Assembly (NCBI GenBank): GCA_030220185.1
Contig: JASPKZ010005705.1
Coordinates: 1,413,501 to 1,477,500 of the forward strand
Length of the DNA stretch: 64,000 nt
Origin: Diploptera punctata
Lineage: Eukaryota > Arthropoda > Insecta > Blattodea > Blaberidae
Reading direction: 5' to 3'
The position numbers and the translations under genes were made by a program. Position 1 is the stretch's first letter. Every line of letters starts with the position of its first letter. The notes beneath the pieces were generated by a model. That model saw only the letters and a list, made by a program, of their open reading frames with translations. It searched no databases and had not been told where the DNA came from. Of this stretch, positions 63,613 through 64,000 are shown one piece after another.

Positions 63613-64000
63613 ACCTTACTAAACAGTCTCAAAGAAGATGTAAAAGGACAGCTCTAAATGATGATGACCTTTGGGCAGACCCTTTAAACGATGAATTGAG
63701 ACCGTAACAAACCACTAAGTCTATCACATGAAAGGAAGAAGAAGAAGAAGAACCATTTAAGCGTCCAAAAAGCAACTTTTTAGTGCACCGATGTTTTTTA
63801 AGCTCCGGACCTATAGTACGTACGGTAATCTGTTATATACTTAATTGTCCCAGAAAATTTCTCTAAATGATGGTAAAAGAACCAGATTCAAATATGTCAA
63901 GTAATTTTTGAGTCCATAAAGGGCAGATGGACAGGCAGACAGACAGACACTCTTTGTTTGTTTTTTTTACCCTCTATAGGGTTCGTTGGATCAATTATTT
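63613..64000. other. No gene recognised
   Basis: A stretch around 63625-63750 with a GAA tail looks like an eroded LINE 3' end on the plus strand. The end of the window has a CAGA-rich patch (63925-63950). Confidence 0.35.

Overview
This window is eukaryotic and reads as insect nuclear DNA. The case for insect rests on a nuclear copy of a mitochondrial cox1 segment whose inferred protein is insect-like and which uses TGA for Trp, on spliceosomal exon boundaries, on Tc1/mariner, pogo/Tigger and Helitron transposons, and on LINE fragments ending in microsatellite tails. A large, AT-rich, repeat-rich genome of the cockroach/termite type (Blattodea) fits best, but that placement is inference.

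Host coding sequence is scarce. Two GC-richer minus-strand segments look like internal exons: 26943-27175 and 1709-1946. Each has an AG acceptor after a pyrimidine-rich tract and a GT donor. The first ends in phase 0 and the second starts in phase 0, so they could belong to one minus-strand gene with an intron of about 25 kb. I do not recognise the protein, which is Ser-rich and probably disordered. I found no other convincing host exon, functional tRNA, rRNA or CRISPR array.

Almost everything else is mobile DNA. (1) One LINE family ('LINE-A': AP-endonuclease plus reverse transcriptase, tail of AAGT/AAT repeats) has about eight copies; one carries an in-frame internal deletion and another is 5'-inverted. 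There are many 3' ends of other LINE families. (2) There are at least six tRNA-derived SINE families, here SINE1 to SINE6. (3) DNA transposons: a Tc1-like element with an intact 352-codon transposase (55915-57457), two mariner-like elements with 108-bp inverted repeats (12418-13802 and 36519-37845), a deleted mariner relative (40620-41106), a transposase-derived foldback (18487-19059), a CENP-B/pogo-type fragment (26491-26634) and a Tigger-like element with a C-terminal zinc finger (41756-43428). (4) A Helitron with a recognisable 3' hairpin and CTAG end (57925-58899), and a second copy (41662-43848) that the Tigger-like element has landed in. (5) A roughly 600-bp repeat ('P family') occurs six times; it joins a long hairpin to a core with short inverted ends. 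(6) An unusual 1.28-kb insertion (32997-34276) holds four 165-bp tandem repeats, a decayed tRNA-Tyr with intron and a terminal hairpin, and is flanked by 106-bp direct repeats.

Nested insertions with target-site duplications are frequent (4242-4420, 24549-25033, 32476-32703, 54033-54415, 61836-62253), so relative ages can be read from the sequence. I see no cooperating gene cluster. The 'system' here is a layered transposon landscape, probably inside introns or between genes. Family names for LINEs, SINEs and unclassified repeats are local labels. Boundaries without a stated target-site duplication are approximate.
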